Below, in pieces: positions 9,135 to 17,590 of a stretch of DNA of 64,000 bases. The stretch is from NCBI GenBank assembly GCA_017856455.1, contig JAFMEZ010000002.1, positions 1 to 64,000 of the forward strand, read 5' to 3'. The first letter of the stretch is position 1. Each line of letters begins with the position of its first letter. This stretch comes from Parafilimonas sp. (GTDB lineage: Bacteria > Bacteroidota > Bacteroidia > Chitinophagales > Chitinophagaceae). The notes beneath the pieces were generated by a model that worked only from the letters and a program-made list of their open reading frames with translations, was not told the origin of the DNA and searched no databases. Position numbers and translations under genes: made by a program.

Positions 9135-9551
9135 ATGGAATTTCATACAAAACTTATTCTTGTCGCAACTGATTTTTCTGAAAATGCCTTGCATGCACTA
9201 AAAGCTTCAATTGATTTTTTACACATCCCACAATCAAGATTGGTCGTTTTGCATGTAGAAGATGTAAAGGATAATGAGCAACTGCATCTCGTGAATCACA
9301 AACTGGATGCTTATATAAAAAATTTTTTCAAGTTCAATGAACCTATACCTGTACCAGAGCGTGTAATCTTGTCTAATGCCTCTGTTTACAAAGCGATTGT
9401 AGATTATATTCAAAAAATGGACCCATATATGTTAGTGATAGGTGCGAAAGGCAGTTCAAACATTCGCAATTTGCATATTGGGAGCAATACAGTTCATCTA
9501 TTAGAAAAAGCAACTTGTCCAGTTTTAGTGGTGCCTATCATGGAAGCATAA
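9135..9551 (+). CDS. Universal stress protein (UspA family)
   Basis: A 138-residue single-domain Usp. It opens with the family's hydrophobic strand and Asp (LILVATDFS) and ends with the nucleotide-binding signature GAKGSSNIRNLHIGSNT followed by CPVLVVP, so it probably belongs to the ATP-binding class. Role: stress or starvation adaptation, precise function unknown. The ATG at 9135 is chosen over one at 9108 because the upstream 9 residues precede the first strand and have no family match. Divergent from the haem lipoprotein gene, standing alone. Confidence 0.85.
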   Translation: MEFHTKLILVATDFSENALHALKASIDFLHIPQSRLVVLHVEDVKDNEQLHLVNHKLDAYIKNFFKFNEPIPVPERVILSNASVYKAIVDYIQKMDPYMLVIGAKGSSNIRNLHIGSNTVHLLEKATCPVLVVPIMEA

Positions 9552-9603
9552 CTTTCAGAAGTGAGATAGAATTTCAATTGAGAGATTCATATATTTTAAA
9601 GTA

Positions 9604-10443
9604 TCATTGACCAGCTGTTAAATCAGCAATGATCATTTTCGACATCTGCATGAAAGCATACATTGCCTTGGGTGCTGTTTCAGGGTTGTTCATCAGTTTT
9701 CCTAAGGCCGAAGGAATCACCTGCCAACTTACTCCATATTGATCTTTTATCCATCCGCATTTACCTGGTTGCCCGCCAGATGAAAATTTTTCCCAATAAT
9801 AATCGATCTCTTCTTGTGTATCAACCATTACAATAAAAGAGACACCTTCATTGAAATTAAACTGATGCGGTGCGGAACTATCCATCGCACCAAATGGTAA
9901 ATCATTTAAACTGAATTGAGAATATTTTATGTGACCTTCTATGTCGGGTTCACCTTTTTCATAATGACTAAGTGCAATAACTGATGATGGATTAAAAATC
10001 GATGTATAAAATTCGATGGCATCTTTTGCTTTACCATTATTTTCCTGAACGAATAGTAGGTTCGGCATGATTTTGTGAGAACACTCGTGTCCCATCATCA
10101 ACTGCCAGTTTACGCCATATTTATCCTGGCACCAGCCATAGTACTCGCTCCAGGGATATTTATTCAATGGCATCAACACCATGCCATCTGCTGAAAGCTT
10201 TTCCCATAAAGCACTTAACTCTTCAATACTTTTTGATCCAACGAAAAATGAAATCGATGGATTGATGGGAAAGCCGGGTCCGCCGTTGAGATGCATGAAT
10301 CTTCTTCCCGCAATAGAATAATTTACCGCAAGAGGATTTTCAGAGATGGGTTGAAAATCATGGCCAAAGACTGACTGATAAAATGTAGCTGCTTCTTTCG
10401 CTTTACCGTCAAACCAGAGACAGGTACTAATTGGATAGGTCAT
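9604..10443 (-). CDS. Two-domain VOC (PhnB/3-dmu-9_3-mt type) protein
   Basis: A 279-residue cytoplasmic protein made of two similar glyoxalase/VOC domains (about 1-140 and 143-275), each starting with a 'LWFDGKAKEAATFYQSVF'-type helix and containing the WGxxYGWCQDKYGVNWQ-like strand. This is the PhnB-like subgroup formerly called 3-demethylubiquinone-9 3-methyltransferase; the enzymatic role is unknown and the old methyltransferase name is misleading. Its start overlaps the esterase stop by four bases (ATGA), making it the third gene of a coupled sulfatase-esterase-VOC operon, which is odd since the other two are secreted. Confidence 0.8.
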   Translation of the reverse strand: MTYPISTCLWFDGKAKEAATFYQSVFGHDFQPISENPLAVNYSIAGRRFMHLNGGPGFPINPSISFFVGSKSIEELSALWEKLSADGMVLMPLNKYPWSEYYGWCQDKYGVNWQLMMGHECSHKIMPNLLFVQENNGKAKDAIEFYTSIFNPSSVIALSHYEKGEPDIEGHIKYSQFSLNDLPFGAMDSSAPHQFNFNEGVSFIVMVDTQEEIDYYWEKFSSGGQPGKCGWIKDQYGVSWQVIPSALGKLMNNPETAPKAMYAFMQMSKMIIADLTAGQ

Positions 10444-11288
10444 TTTCGAAAGTACACAGATTTCAAAAATTTATCTGCATATATTTTTGCATATCGTTCA
10501 CCCATCATGCGTTGTCCTGTTGAATTAAAATGAAGTGAATCGCCTTTGTGTTGAAGGTCTGATGTTTTAATAAATGCTGATCTTAGATCTTGCTCTGGAT
10601 AATTTCTTATAATCTTATTGATGGCTTCAAATGCTTGGGGTTGTTTTGAAAATGCACCTAGCTCCCCAAGTATAATTGGAAGATGATCATCTTTAATAAT
10701 AGCCCTGAATTGTTTAAAAAGCAACTGAAGGTTTTGAAGGTAAAGAGGAATTCTTTTTGCATTTGCATCAGATTCACCCTGATGCCAAAGTATGCCTTTA
10801 ATAGTCCCATATTTTTTTGCAATGCCTACTTTCTCTTTAAAATTACTGAGTAGCTTGACATCGCGATGTGTAGAATCATCAATCCATTGTCTGATATTGC
10901 TACCACCAACAGCAGTGTGAATCATCAATACATTAATATTGGGAGGAATATGGGGTATTAGATTTCTAGCAAATGAAACACCGCAATCCAATCCCACATA
11001 GTTAGGTTCAAATAGATTTAAAGGTTCTTTAGCGTACAAAATATTTCCCTCTGCATCTATAGAAAAAATTCTTTGATTGATAAGTGTATCTTCTGCCTCA
11101 ACCCATCCTCTTCCAGCCATATTGGATTGTCCAGCTAAAATAAAAACCCAAGTATTCTTTTTGATTGGTTTTTTCTTTGGGTATAATTTCTCTTTTGGAA
11201 AATTAGCTGTTCTATTGAGCTCATCTTGCGATACAACATTTGTAATGCACCCAAAGATTATTGCAATGAAGCATAGATATTTTTTCAT
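10440..11288 (-). CDS. Sialate O-acetylesterase-like SGNH hydrolase (SASA domain)
   Basis: A 282-residue secreted carbohydrate esterase of the SASA/CE6-like group. Signal peptide at 1-20; block I GQSNM at 53-57 gives nucleophile Ser55; WHQGESDAN near 168-176 is the conserved Glu block; DSLHFN near 255 supplies the catalytic Asp/His. Family members remove acetyl groups from sialic acid, xylan or other glycans. It overlaps the upstream sulfatase stop and the downstream VOC start by four bases each (ATGA), so desulfation and deacetylation of the same glycan is a reasonable inference. Confidence 0.85.
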   Translation of the reverse strand: MKKYLCFIAIIFGCITNVVSQDELNRTANFPKEKLYPKKKPIKKNTWVFILAGQSNMAGRGWVEAEDTLINQRIFSIDAEGNILYAKEPLNLFEPNYVGLDCGVSFARNLIPHIPPNINVLMIHTAVGGSNIRQWIDDSTHRDVKLLSNFKEKVGIAKKYGTIKGILWHQGESDANAKRIPLYLQNLQLLFKQFRAIIKDDHLPIILGELGAFSKQPQAFEAINKIIRNYPEQDLRSAFIKTSDLQHKGDSLHFNSTGQRMMGERYAKIYADKFLKSVYFRK

Positions 11289-13054
11289 TCAGTTACTCTT
11301 CTTAAGGTGATCATATTGCACTCAAGGTCGTCTTTTGCATTCAATGATTTACTGCTAAGCTCCAGGAGTCCAGTTCCTTTTCTCAGGAAAAGTTTACCAA
11401 GTTTCATCGGTTTAAAGTCTTTCACATAAGATTCATCTCTTTCCACTTTATCATGTTCCATTCCAAGAAGAGGGACATTATTAGGAGTAGTAATTTTATT
11501 TGAAATACTCGCATCGTTTAGTTTCAATTCAAGTATTGATCCAATATTTTTTTCTGAGCAAGCATAATAAACTTCAATTTCAAAAATTCCATCAGACTCT
11601 ACTTCAACATTCCATGTGATTTTATCTTGGGTAGATTTCCATCCCAAAAAATAACTATCGTTTGGATGTTTGCTAGAACGAATGATATTGCCTGAGGCTT
11701 CTCCTTCAGCCGCTGGGAGTTTTGTGATCGACATTTTTTTATTACCGATGATCAATGGACGAAGATCTTGCGTTGGGAGTTCTGATCGAACTGTTTTTAT
11801 CCATTGTTCTTTCCAGGTTTTAAGTGTTTCAAATTCTTTTGAAAATTTATCAGCAACATTTATGGTTTGATTGGGATCATTGACCATATCGAATAATTCA
11901 TCCTTGTTTGACAATCGAAAATTTTGAGATCTGACACTTGTTTCATTTGCCCAAAAGCTTGGGATGATTCTGTCTGTACTTGATAGATTCTTTTCCATCA
12001 ATGTATTTTTTAGACTGATGCCATCAAAGGGTTTAGGATTTTTCCATTTGATACCAGCAAGATCAATCAATGTTGGGAAGATATCTATGTTTGCTGCGAT
12101 TTGTGGAATTGTTCTTCCTCCATTTATTTTATTCCAGTAGATGATGAATGGAACTCTTACGCCACCTTCATCAACTGATCCTTTGATGCCTTTCATTCCT
12201 CCGTTGTATCGATTGCCATTTGGACCATTATCTGAAAAGTAAATGATGATGGTATTGTCAAATTGATTGTTTTGCTTGAGCGTTTGTATGACCCTCCCAA
12301 TATTTACATCAATGTTTTCATTCAGTGCCAATGCTGCACGTGTATGTTGAATATTTTCTTTTTCTGGTATGCTTCCTTTTTGTTGTATTTTTTTGTCTTT
12401 GTATGGATTCCAAAATTCATCAGGCACTTGCATAGGACTATGGGGAGTATTCAGTGCCATGATCATGAAAAATGGTTGATCATTTTTTTTGTTTAAATAG
12501 TCTATAGCGTGATTGGTAAGATCATCAGTCATGAATCCTTTTCCTTTCACCACTTCACCATTGTGTTCTAAAATGGGATTGAAATAATTGCCCCAGTGTC
12601 CGGAACAAAATCCATAGAATTCATCAATGCCTCTGCAATTTGGATGATATGGTGCTTGTCCACCATTATGCCATTTACCAAACAGCGCTGTTTTGTATCC
12701 ATTCTGTTTGAATGCTTCTGTTATAGTGGTTTCATCTAAATCTAATCGAACCCTTCCAGTTGAAGTACCGCTTACTCCGCCTCTAACATGATATCTACCA
12801 GTAAGTAATTCAGCACGAGTAGGAGAGCAAACTGGACTCACATAAAATCTATCCATCACAACACCAGATTTTGCGAGTTGATCAAGGTTTGGTGTTGCAA
12901 CTGTTTTATTTCCCGTGAATCCTAGATCCCCCCATCCCTGATCATCTGCGATGATCAACAAGACATTAGGTTTTTTTTCAAATTGGCTTTGTTGCGCTGA
13001 GACGGACAATGTAATCAAACCGTGAAGGAGTAAAATTATAATTGAACTTTTCAT
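11285..13054 (-). CDS. Secreted sulfatase (formylglycine type)
   Basis: A 589-residue S1-family sulfatase with signal peptide (VSA-Q). Metal site ADDQG (36-40) and the activation motif CSPTR with Cys76, which must be oxidised to formylglycine by a separate enzyme not seen in this window. Residues from about 440 form an extra beta-rich C-terminal domain (containing SYFLGWKST and FEIEVYY) that resembles domains appended to glycoside hydrolases and may bind carbohydrate. Likely substrate: a sulfated sugar; specificity cannot be read. First gene of the coupled operon with an SGNH esterase and a VOC protein. Confidence 0.9.
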   Translation of the reverse strand: MKSSIIILLLHGLITLSVSAQQSQFEKKPNVLLIIADDQGWGDLGFTGNKTVATPNLDQLAKSGVVMDRFYVSPVCSPTRAELLTGRYHVRGGVSGTSTGRVRLDLDETTITEAFKQNGYKTALFGKWHNGGQAPYHPNCRGIDEFYGFCSGHWGNYFNPILEHNGEVVKGKGFMTDDLTNHAIDYLNKKNDQPFFMIMALNTPHSPMQVPDEFWNPYKDKKIQQKGSIPEKENIQHTRAALALNENIDVNIGRVIQTLKQNNQFDNTIIIYFSDNGPNGNRYNGGMKGIKGSVDEGGVRVPFIIYWNKINGGRTIPQIAANIDIFPTLIDLAGIKWKNPKPFDGISLKNTLMEKNLSSTDRIIPSFWANETSVRSQNFRLSNKDELFDMVNDPNQTINVADKFSKEFETLKTWKEQWIKTVRSELPTQDLRPLIIGNKKMSITKLPAAEGEASGNIIRSSKHPNDSYFLGWKSTQDKITWNVEVESDGIFEIEVYYACSEKNIGSILELKLNDASISNKITTPNNVPLLGMEHDKVERDESYVKDFKPMKLGKLFLRKGTGLLELSSKSLNAKDDLECNMITLRRVTE

Positions 13055-13064
13055 GTGGGGCAGT

Positions 13065-13106
13065 GTTTACCTAAATATAAAATAAATACAGCACGCATAG
13101 GTAAAC
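13065..13106. promoter_or_regulatory. 8-bp inverted repeat in divergent promoter region
   Basis: GTTTACCT at 13065-13072 and its exact complement AGGTAAAC at 13099-13106 are 26 bp apart (34 bp start to start, about three helical turns). They lie between the divergent sulfatase operon and the small secreted protein gene, a position that fits a shared operator. Function is inferred. Confidence 0.4.
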
Positions 13107-13116
13107 GAAGTTTCCT

Positions 13117-13124
13117 TATGTTTG
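13117..13124 (+). promoter_or_regulatory. Candidate -7 box upstream of 13141
   Basis: TATGTTTG matches TAnnTTTG exactly and lies 16 nt before the start codon. There is no clear -33 TTTG; the right arm of the 8-bp inverted repeat occupies that area, which would suit regulator-assisted initiation. Confidence 0.4.
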
Positions 13125-13140
13125 CTTCATTAAATTAAAC

Positions 13141-13533
13141 ATGATGAAAACATTAATTACATTTTTATTTGCTGTTGTGTTCAGCATAACTGGTTTGAAT
13201 GCACAAACCGCTTCAACGCCAGAAAGTTATTTGGAAGGTAAGTGGAGTGTTTTTGTAAAAGGAACGCCTCAGGGTGATGTAACCATGCCTGTAAGATTTG
13301 AGGTGAAAGAGGAAAAGTTGAAAGGCTATTTTACTGATTTAGAGTCAAAGGCAGAAAAACCAATGGATACTGCATACTATGAGAATGATAAATACATCAT
13401 GGGATTTGTAATCATGGGTTATGATTTGAAATTTGTGATGGCGAAAAAATCTGATGATAGTATGACAGGTTCTTTAATGGACATGTTTGATGTGGAGGCG
13501 ACCAGGATAAAAGAGGAGAAAGAGAGTAAATAA
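13141..13533 (+). CDS. Small secreted lipocalin-like protein of unknown function
   Basis: A 130-residue protein with a clear signal peptide (cleavage after LNA) and a single predicted all-beta domain beginning GKWSVFV and ending SMTGSLMDMFDVEATRI, the pattern of a small lipocalin-like or calycin barrel. I do not recognise a named family. The layout of its domain (GKW, then GYF, then a TGS strand) is like that of the N-terminal domain of the DUF1080 protein encoded 560 bp downstream. Monocistronic, closed by a strong terminator. Confidence 0.65.
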   Translation: MMKTLITFLFAVVFSITGLNAQTASTPESYLEGKWSVFVKGTPQGDVTMPVRFEVKEEKLKGYFTDLESKAEKPMDTAYYENDKYIMGFVIMGYDLKFVMAKKSDDSMTGSLMDMFDVEATRIKEEKESK

Positions 13534-13552
13534 TTGAATTTCAATATATTAT

Positions 13553-13584
13553 AAAAAAGGAGGAATATTTTTCCTCCTTTTTTT
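13553..13584. terminator. Bidirectional Rho-independent terminator
   Basis: GGAGGAA (13559-13565) pairs with TTCCTCC (13571-13577) around loop TATTT, extended by A6 on the left and T6 on the right, so it works in both directions. It separates the convergent genes ending at 13533 (+) and 13583 (-); the stop codon of the latter is inside the T run. Confidence 0.9.
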
Positions 13585-14035
13585 ATTTCAGTTTCTGATC
13601 CAGTATTTTTTTATAGCTATTCCATTTTTCTATATCACCATTGATTATCAATGGTTTAGGATTTATAAGTGCCTTTATTCCTCCCGCTGCGGGTCCTGCG
13701 ATTAATCCTTCCATAAAAAGCACCATACCAGCAAGTCCATCCCATCCCTGATTTCTGGCAAAAAATACTAAACCTGCAGTAATCGGTATTCCCCCAACAA
13801 TCAGTGCAGTGAGTCCGGCTGATCGTTTTAATCTGATCTTTTTAATTTCTTTTATAGAAACTTCTCTTATTTCATTCCCTTTGGCGCTGAGTGTGAGAGT
13901 GGAATCGGTTGTTTTTTGGAGGTATCCCTTCGTAATTTTTTGATTGTTAGTATTATATATTCTGATAAAAATTTTATGTTGAGCATTAGTTTGTATGAAA
14001 ATCATCAATAGAAAAACTGTAATTATATTTTTCAT
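13583..14035 (-). CDS. Hypothetical secreted/membrane protein with glycine-rich hydrophobic segment
   Basis: A 150-residue protein with signal peptide (cleavage after TNA), a short beta region with a 'KGYLQKTTDSTLTLSAKG' style RNA-Sm-like pattern and IKEIKKIRLKR, then a glycine-rich hydrophobic stretch (about 73-120) that may be one or two membrane helices. Proteins with this layout (a 'response to stress, set transporter-like, Ile/Lys/Arg' beta unit then a Gly-zipper) are common unannotated Bacteroidota proteins; I cannot name a function. It ends inside the terminator shared with the convergent gene. Confidence 0.6.
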   Translation of the reverse strand: MKNIITVFLLMIFIQTNAQHKIFIRIYNTNNQKITKGYLQKTTDSTLTLSAKGNEIREVSIKEIKKIRLKRSAGLTALIVGGIPITAGLVFFARNQGWDGLAGMVLFMEGLIAGPAAGGIKALINPKPLIINGDIEKWNSYKKILDQKLK

Positions 14036-14090
14036 TTTATTTTTTATTGAGATAGTTAATTATTTCTAACTTACGATTAATTATTACTGT

Positions 14091-15038
14091 ATGAAAAAAT
14101 TATTTCTTTTATTTTTTGTATCAATCGGTTTGTTACAAAACTACTCGAATGCACAAGCACATGCTCCAGAACCAGCTGGTCCAGCTGTCATTGGTAAATG
14201 GGATCTTACGGTCGACATGGGGGATAAAATAGCACCATCATGGCTAGAAGTAAAACTCTCTGGTGTAAAGACACTGGTTGGATATTTCGTGGCTGATGGA
14301 GGTAGTGCTCGTCCTGTTTCCAAAGTAAACTTTAATGATGGAAAGGTAAGTTTCACCATCCCTCCACAATGGGATAGAACCGACAAAGACATGGTTTTTG
14401 AAGGAACAATTAAAGATGATAAACTTTCTGGCACCATATATGCGAGTAATGGGAAGACCTATACTTTCACTGGTGTTCGCGCTCCGTCACTACATAGAGA
14501 AAAAGAACCGATTTGGGGAACGCCCATTCAATTGTTCAATGGAAAAGATTTAAAAGGTTGGCATACACAAAAACCAGATAACCAATGGGTAGTTGAAAAT
14601 GGTATAATGAAGAGTCCACGTTCCGGTTCTAATATCATGACAGATCAAAAATTCACCGATTTTAAATTGCATATTGAATTTCGCTATCCTAAGGGAAGCA
14701 ATAGCGGTGTGTATTTGAGAGGCAGATATGAAGTCCAAGTAGAAGATAACTACGGCATGGAACCTTCTTCAACTTTATTCAGCGGCGTATACGGATTCCT
14801 CACGCCAAATCAAATGGCTGCTCATCCAGCAGGCGAATGGCAAACATTTGACATTACATTGGTTGGAAGAAAAGTTACCGTGGTTGCCAATGGCAAAACT
14901 GTAATATGTGATCAGCTGATCCCAGGAATTACTGGTGGAGCACTTGATAGCAATGAAGGTGAACCCGGACCAATCTTCCTTCAAGGTGATCATGGTCCTG
15001 TTGAATACCGAAACATCACCATCACTCCAGCTAAATAA
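14091..15038 (+). CDS. Secreted DUF1080 (3-keto-disaccharide hydrolase-type) protein
   Basis: A 315-residue secreted protein with signal peptide (about 1-21), an N-terminal beta domain (about 30-135) and a C-terminal DUF1080 concanavalin-like jelly-roll (about 140-315) showing the signature LFNGKDLKGW, FRYPKGSNSGVYLRGRYEVQV and FLQGDHGPVEYRNI. Some DUF1080 proteins hydrolyse 3-keto-glucosides, others are probably carbohydrate-binding. It sits directly upstream of a sulfatase in the same direction. The N-terminal domain resembles the stand-alone protein at 13141-13533, suggesting a shared carbohydrate-related module; this is my comparison by eye. Confidence 0.85.
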   Translation: MKKLFLLFFVSIGLLQNYSNAQAHAPEPAGPAVIGKWDLTVDMGDKIAPSWLEVKLSGVKTLVGYFVADGGSARPVSKVNFNDGKVSFTIPPQWDRTDKDMVFEGTIKDDKLSGTIYASNGKTYTFTGVRAPSLHREKEPIWGTPIQLFNGKDLKGWHTQKPDNQWVVENGIMKSPRSGSNIMTDQKFTDFKLHIEFRYPKGSNSGVYLRGRYEVQVEDNYGMEPSSTLFSGVYGFLTPNQMAAHPAGEWQTFDITLVGRKVTVVANGKTVICDQLIPGITGGALDSNEGEPGPIFLQGDHGPVEYRNITITPAK

Positions 15039-15052
15039 ATTTTAAATCATTG

Positions 15053-15077
15053 TCCCGCATGCTTTGCGGGATTTTTT
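15053..15077 (+). terminator. Terminator or attenuator between DUF1080 gene and sulfatase
   Basis: TCCCGCA (15053-15059) pairs with TGCGGGA (15065-15071) around a short loop, followed by six T. The downstream sulfatase ATG is only 5 nt beyond the T run, so the hairpin must be read through, or lie inside the leader, for the sulfatase to be made from the upstream promoter. Confidence 0.8.
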
Positions 15078-15081
15078 CTTT

Positions 15082-16599
15082 ATGAGAGTATTTCTATTAC
15101 TAGTATTATCATTTTGGATGGCCATCAAATCATATGGCCAACAGCCAAATATTCTTGTCATTTTTTCAGACGATCATACTCAGCAAACCATCAGTGCATA
15201 TGGTAGTAAATTGATGCAAACACCTAATATTGATCGTATTGCAAGAGAAGGTGCCTTATTCAATAATGTGTTTGTGACCAATTCAATTTGTGCTCCAAGT
15301 AGAGCGGTTTTGTTGACAGGGAAATATAGCCATATCAACGGACTCAAAGACAATGGTCCAAACCGTTTTTTCAATCCTGATCAACAGCAAATCCAAAAAA
15401 TACTTGCACAAAAAAAATATCAAACGGCATGGATTGGCAAATGGCACTTGCAAACTTTGCCAAATGGATTTGATTACTGGAAAGTATTACCAGATCAGGG
15501 GAATTATTTTCAGCCTGATTTTATTAATATGAATAGAGATACAGTGAGGTCAAAAGGGTATGTGACAGATTTAATCAGTGATTTTTCTCTTGAGTGGTTG
15601 AAAAACAGAGATGCCAATAAACCTTTCTTCCTGGTGGTTGGTGAAAAAGCAACCCACAGAAACTGGATGCCAGATCCAAAAGATTTTGCAGAATTTGAAA
15701 ATCAAGAATTCCCTTTCCCAAGTAATTTTTTCGATAGCTATACTGATCGTCAAGCTGCTGCAGAACAGGATATGACGATTTCAAAAACCATGTTGATGCA
15801 TGATGATTTGAAACTTGGTGTTGATTATAATAAACGTGGGATGTTTGGAAGGATGAATGAGGAACAGAAAAAAGCATACAAAGAATATTATGATCGAGCA
15901 CAGCAATCATATGATAAAATTAAACATGATAGTTTAGCCATTGTCAAATGGAAGTATCAGCGTTACCTGCGTGATTACCTCGCCACAGCCAGATCGATGG
16001 ACAGAAATATTGGAAGGATACTGGATTATCTTGATTCAACTGGTCTCACCAAAAACACTATTGTTATTTATACCTCAGATCAAGGATTTTACATGGGAGA
16101 ACATGGATGGTTTGATAAACGATTCATGTATGAGGAAAGTTTGCGTACACCATTCATGATGAAATACCCTGGAAAAATTCAGCCAGGTTCAACAATTGAT
16201 CAAATGATTGTGAACATTGATTTTGCTCCAACATTGATTGATTATGCTGGTATTGAAGTGCCTAGTGATATACAAGGCAAAAGTTTTAAAGGGTTACTAA
16301 GCAATAAACGTCAAAATACTGATTGGCGTAAAGCAATGTATTATCATTATTATGAATACCCTGAACCACATAGGGTTGCACCTCATGTTGGTATTAGAAC
16401 AGAGCGTTATAAGCTTATTCGTTTTTATGGCGCTATTAGTAAATGGGAATTGTATGATCTGCAGAATGATCCTCATGAAATGAAAAACATCATCAACGAA
16501 CCTTCCAGTCAGTCCTTGATCATTGATTTGAAAAATCAATTGATGCAATTGGCTGCTTATTATAAAGATGATGAAGGGGTCAAGATTATTTCTAATTGA
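15082..16599 (+). CDS. Secreted sulfatase (formylglycine type), second copy
   Basis: A 505-residue S1-family sulfatase with signal peptide (cleavage near SYG-Q), metal site FSDDH (28-32) and activation motif CAPSR with Cys70. C-terminal half contains YTSDQGFYMGEHGWFDKR, typical of the N-acetylglucosamine-6-sulfatase / heparan-type branch, and a final EYPEPHRVAPHVGIRTERYK region seen in that branch. The ATG at 15082 is preferred to a TTG at 15064, which lies inside a terminator stem. Only about 30% of its outline matches the other sulfatase (11285-13054), so the two are probably different subfamilies with different substrates. Confidence 0.9.
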   Translation: MRVFLLLVLSFWMAIKSYGQQPNILVIFSDDHTQQTISAYGSKLMQTPNIDRIAREGALFNNVFVTNSICAPSRAVLLTGKYSHINGLKDNGPNRFFNPDQQQIQKILAQKKYQTAWIGKWHLQTLPNGFDYWKVLPDQGNYFQPDFINMNRDTVRSKGYVTDLISDFSLEWLKNRDANKPFFLVVGEKATHRNWMPDPKDFAEFENQEFPFPSNFFDSYTDRQAAAEQDMTISKTMLMHDDLKLGVDYNKRGMFGRMNEEQKKAYKEYYDRAQQSYDKIKHDSLAIVKWKYQRYLRDYLATARSMDRNIGRILDYLDSTGLTKNTIVIYTSDQGFYMGEHGWFDKRFMYEESLRTPFMMKYPGKIQPGSTIDQMIVNIDFAPTLIDYAGIEVPSDIQGKSFKGLLSNKRQNTDWRKAMYYHYYEYPEPHRVAPHVGIRTERYKLIRFYGAISKWELYDLQNDPHEMKNIINEPSSQSLIIDLKNQLMQLAAYYKDDEGVKIISN

Positions 16600-16604
16600 T
16601 CTGT

Positions 16605-17588
16605 ATGTTCATTTCCGATGCACTAAAAAAAATCTATTCTTTTTATCATCCTACTCATTTTCAGGGATGGGGTAAGCAGAAAAAATATTTTGAGGGTTGG
16701 TACTTTAAAGTATTGAACAAAGATGCCTCCAAGGCCTTTGCATTTATACCTGGTATTGCTATGAATGAAAAAGGGGATAAGCATGCTTTTGTGCAAGTAT
16801 TGGATGGGAAACTAAAAACATCTCAATACCATAGATTTCCTGCAGAGCAGTTCACTCCTTCTGTTGGTTCATTTTCCATTCGAATCGCTGAACATCTTTT
16901 TGAAAATGATCGTATTTCTTTTGAGTGTGAAGGGTGTAAGGTGAATCTATCATTTGAAAATCAAGTTCCATGGCCCAGCTCTTTTTTATCTCCCGGCATC
17001 ATGGGCCCTTTTTCTTACGTGCCTTTCATGGAATGTTACCACGGTATCGTTAGCATGAATCATACTGTAAATGGAACCATTCAAATCAATGGAGAATTGA
17101 TAGACATGAGTGGAGGTAAGGGATATATAGAAAAAGATTGGGGCAAGTCGTTTCCTTCAGCATATATCTGGATGCAGTCTAACCATTTCAGTAAACCAGA
17201 TGTTTCCTTCAAATGTTCTGTTGCTAAGATTCCATGGTTGAGAAATTCTTTTGTGGGATTTATTGCAGGACTATGGGTAGACAATCGATTGATACAATTC
17301 ACTACCTACAATGGAACCAAGCTTTTACAATGCCAATACAAAGATCATGTGGTTGAGTTGATATTTGAAAATAAACAACATCTCTTAGTGGTACGTGCAA
17401 ACAAAGATGCAACAACGCCACTGGCTGCTCCCATATTAGGATTGATGGAAGGAAGAATTGAAGAGAGCATGACCTCTGAGATTTATCTAAGGCTTATTGA
17501 AAAGAAAACTGGCAGGATAATTTTTGAAGATAAGGGATTGCATACAGCATTAGAAGTAGCTGGTGCAGTGGAAGAGCTGGAAAAATAA
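16605..17588 (+). CDS. Tocopherol cyclase-like protein
   Basis: A 327-residue protein without a signal peptide that matches the tocopherol cyclase family: N-terminal YHPTHFQGWGKQKKYFEGWYFK, the central GGKGYIEKDWGKSFPSAYIWMQ signature and FVGFIAGL. Plant and cyanobacterial members close the chromanol ring of vitamin E; non-photosynthetic bacteria carry homologues of unknown role, and no prenyl-quinone pathway genes are seen here. It begins 5 nt after the sulfatase stop. Start chosen at ATG 16605 rather than TTG 16596. Family call by motif memory; activity unproven. Confidence 0.8.
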   Translation: MFISDALKKIYSFYHPTHFQGWGKQKKYFEGWYFKVLNKDASKAFAFIPGIAMNEKGDKHAFVQVLDGKLKTSQYHRFPAEQFTPSVGSFSIRIAEHLFENDRISFECEGCKVNLSFENQVPWPSSFLSPGIMGPFSYVPFMECYHGIVSMNHTVNGTIQINGELIDMSGGKGYIEKDWGKSFPSAYIWMQSNHFSKPDVSFKCSVAKIPWLRNSFVGFIAGLWVDNRLIQFTTYNGTKLLQCQYKDHVVELIFENKQHLLVVRANKDATTPLAAPILGLMEGRIEESMTSEIYLRLIEKKTGRIIFEDKGLHTALEVAGAVEELEK

Positions 17589-17590
17589 AT

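Noticed and set aside
15064..15081. TTG start codon 18 nt upstream for the second sulfatase
   Set aside because: It lies inside the right arm of a terminator stem and would add six residues before an otherwise perfect signal peptide; the ATG at 15082 is better.
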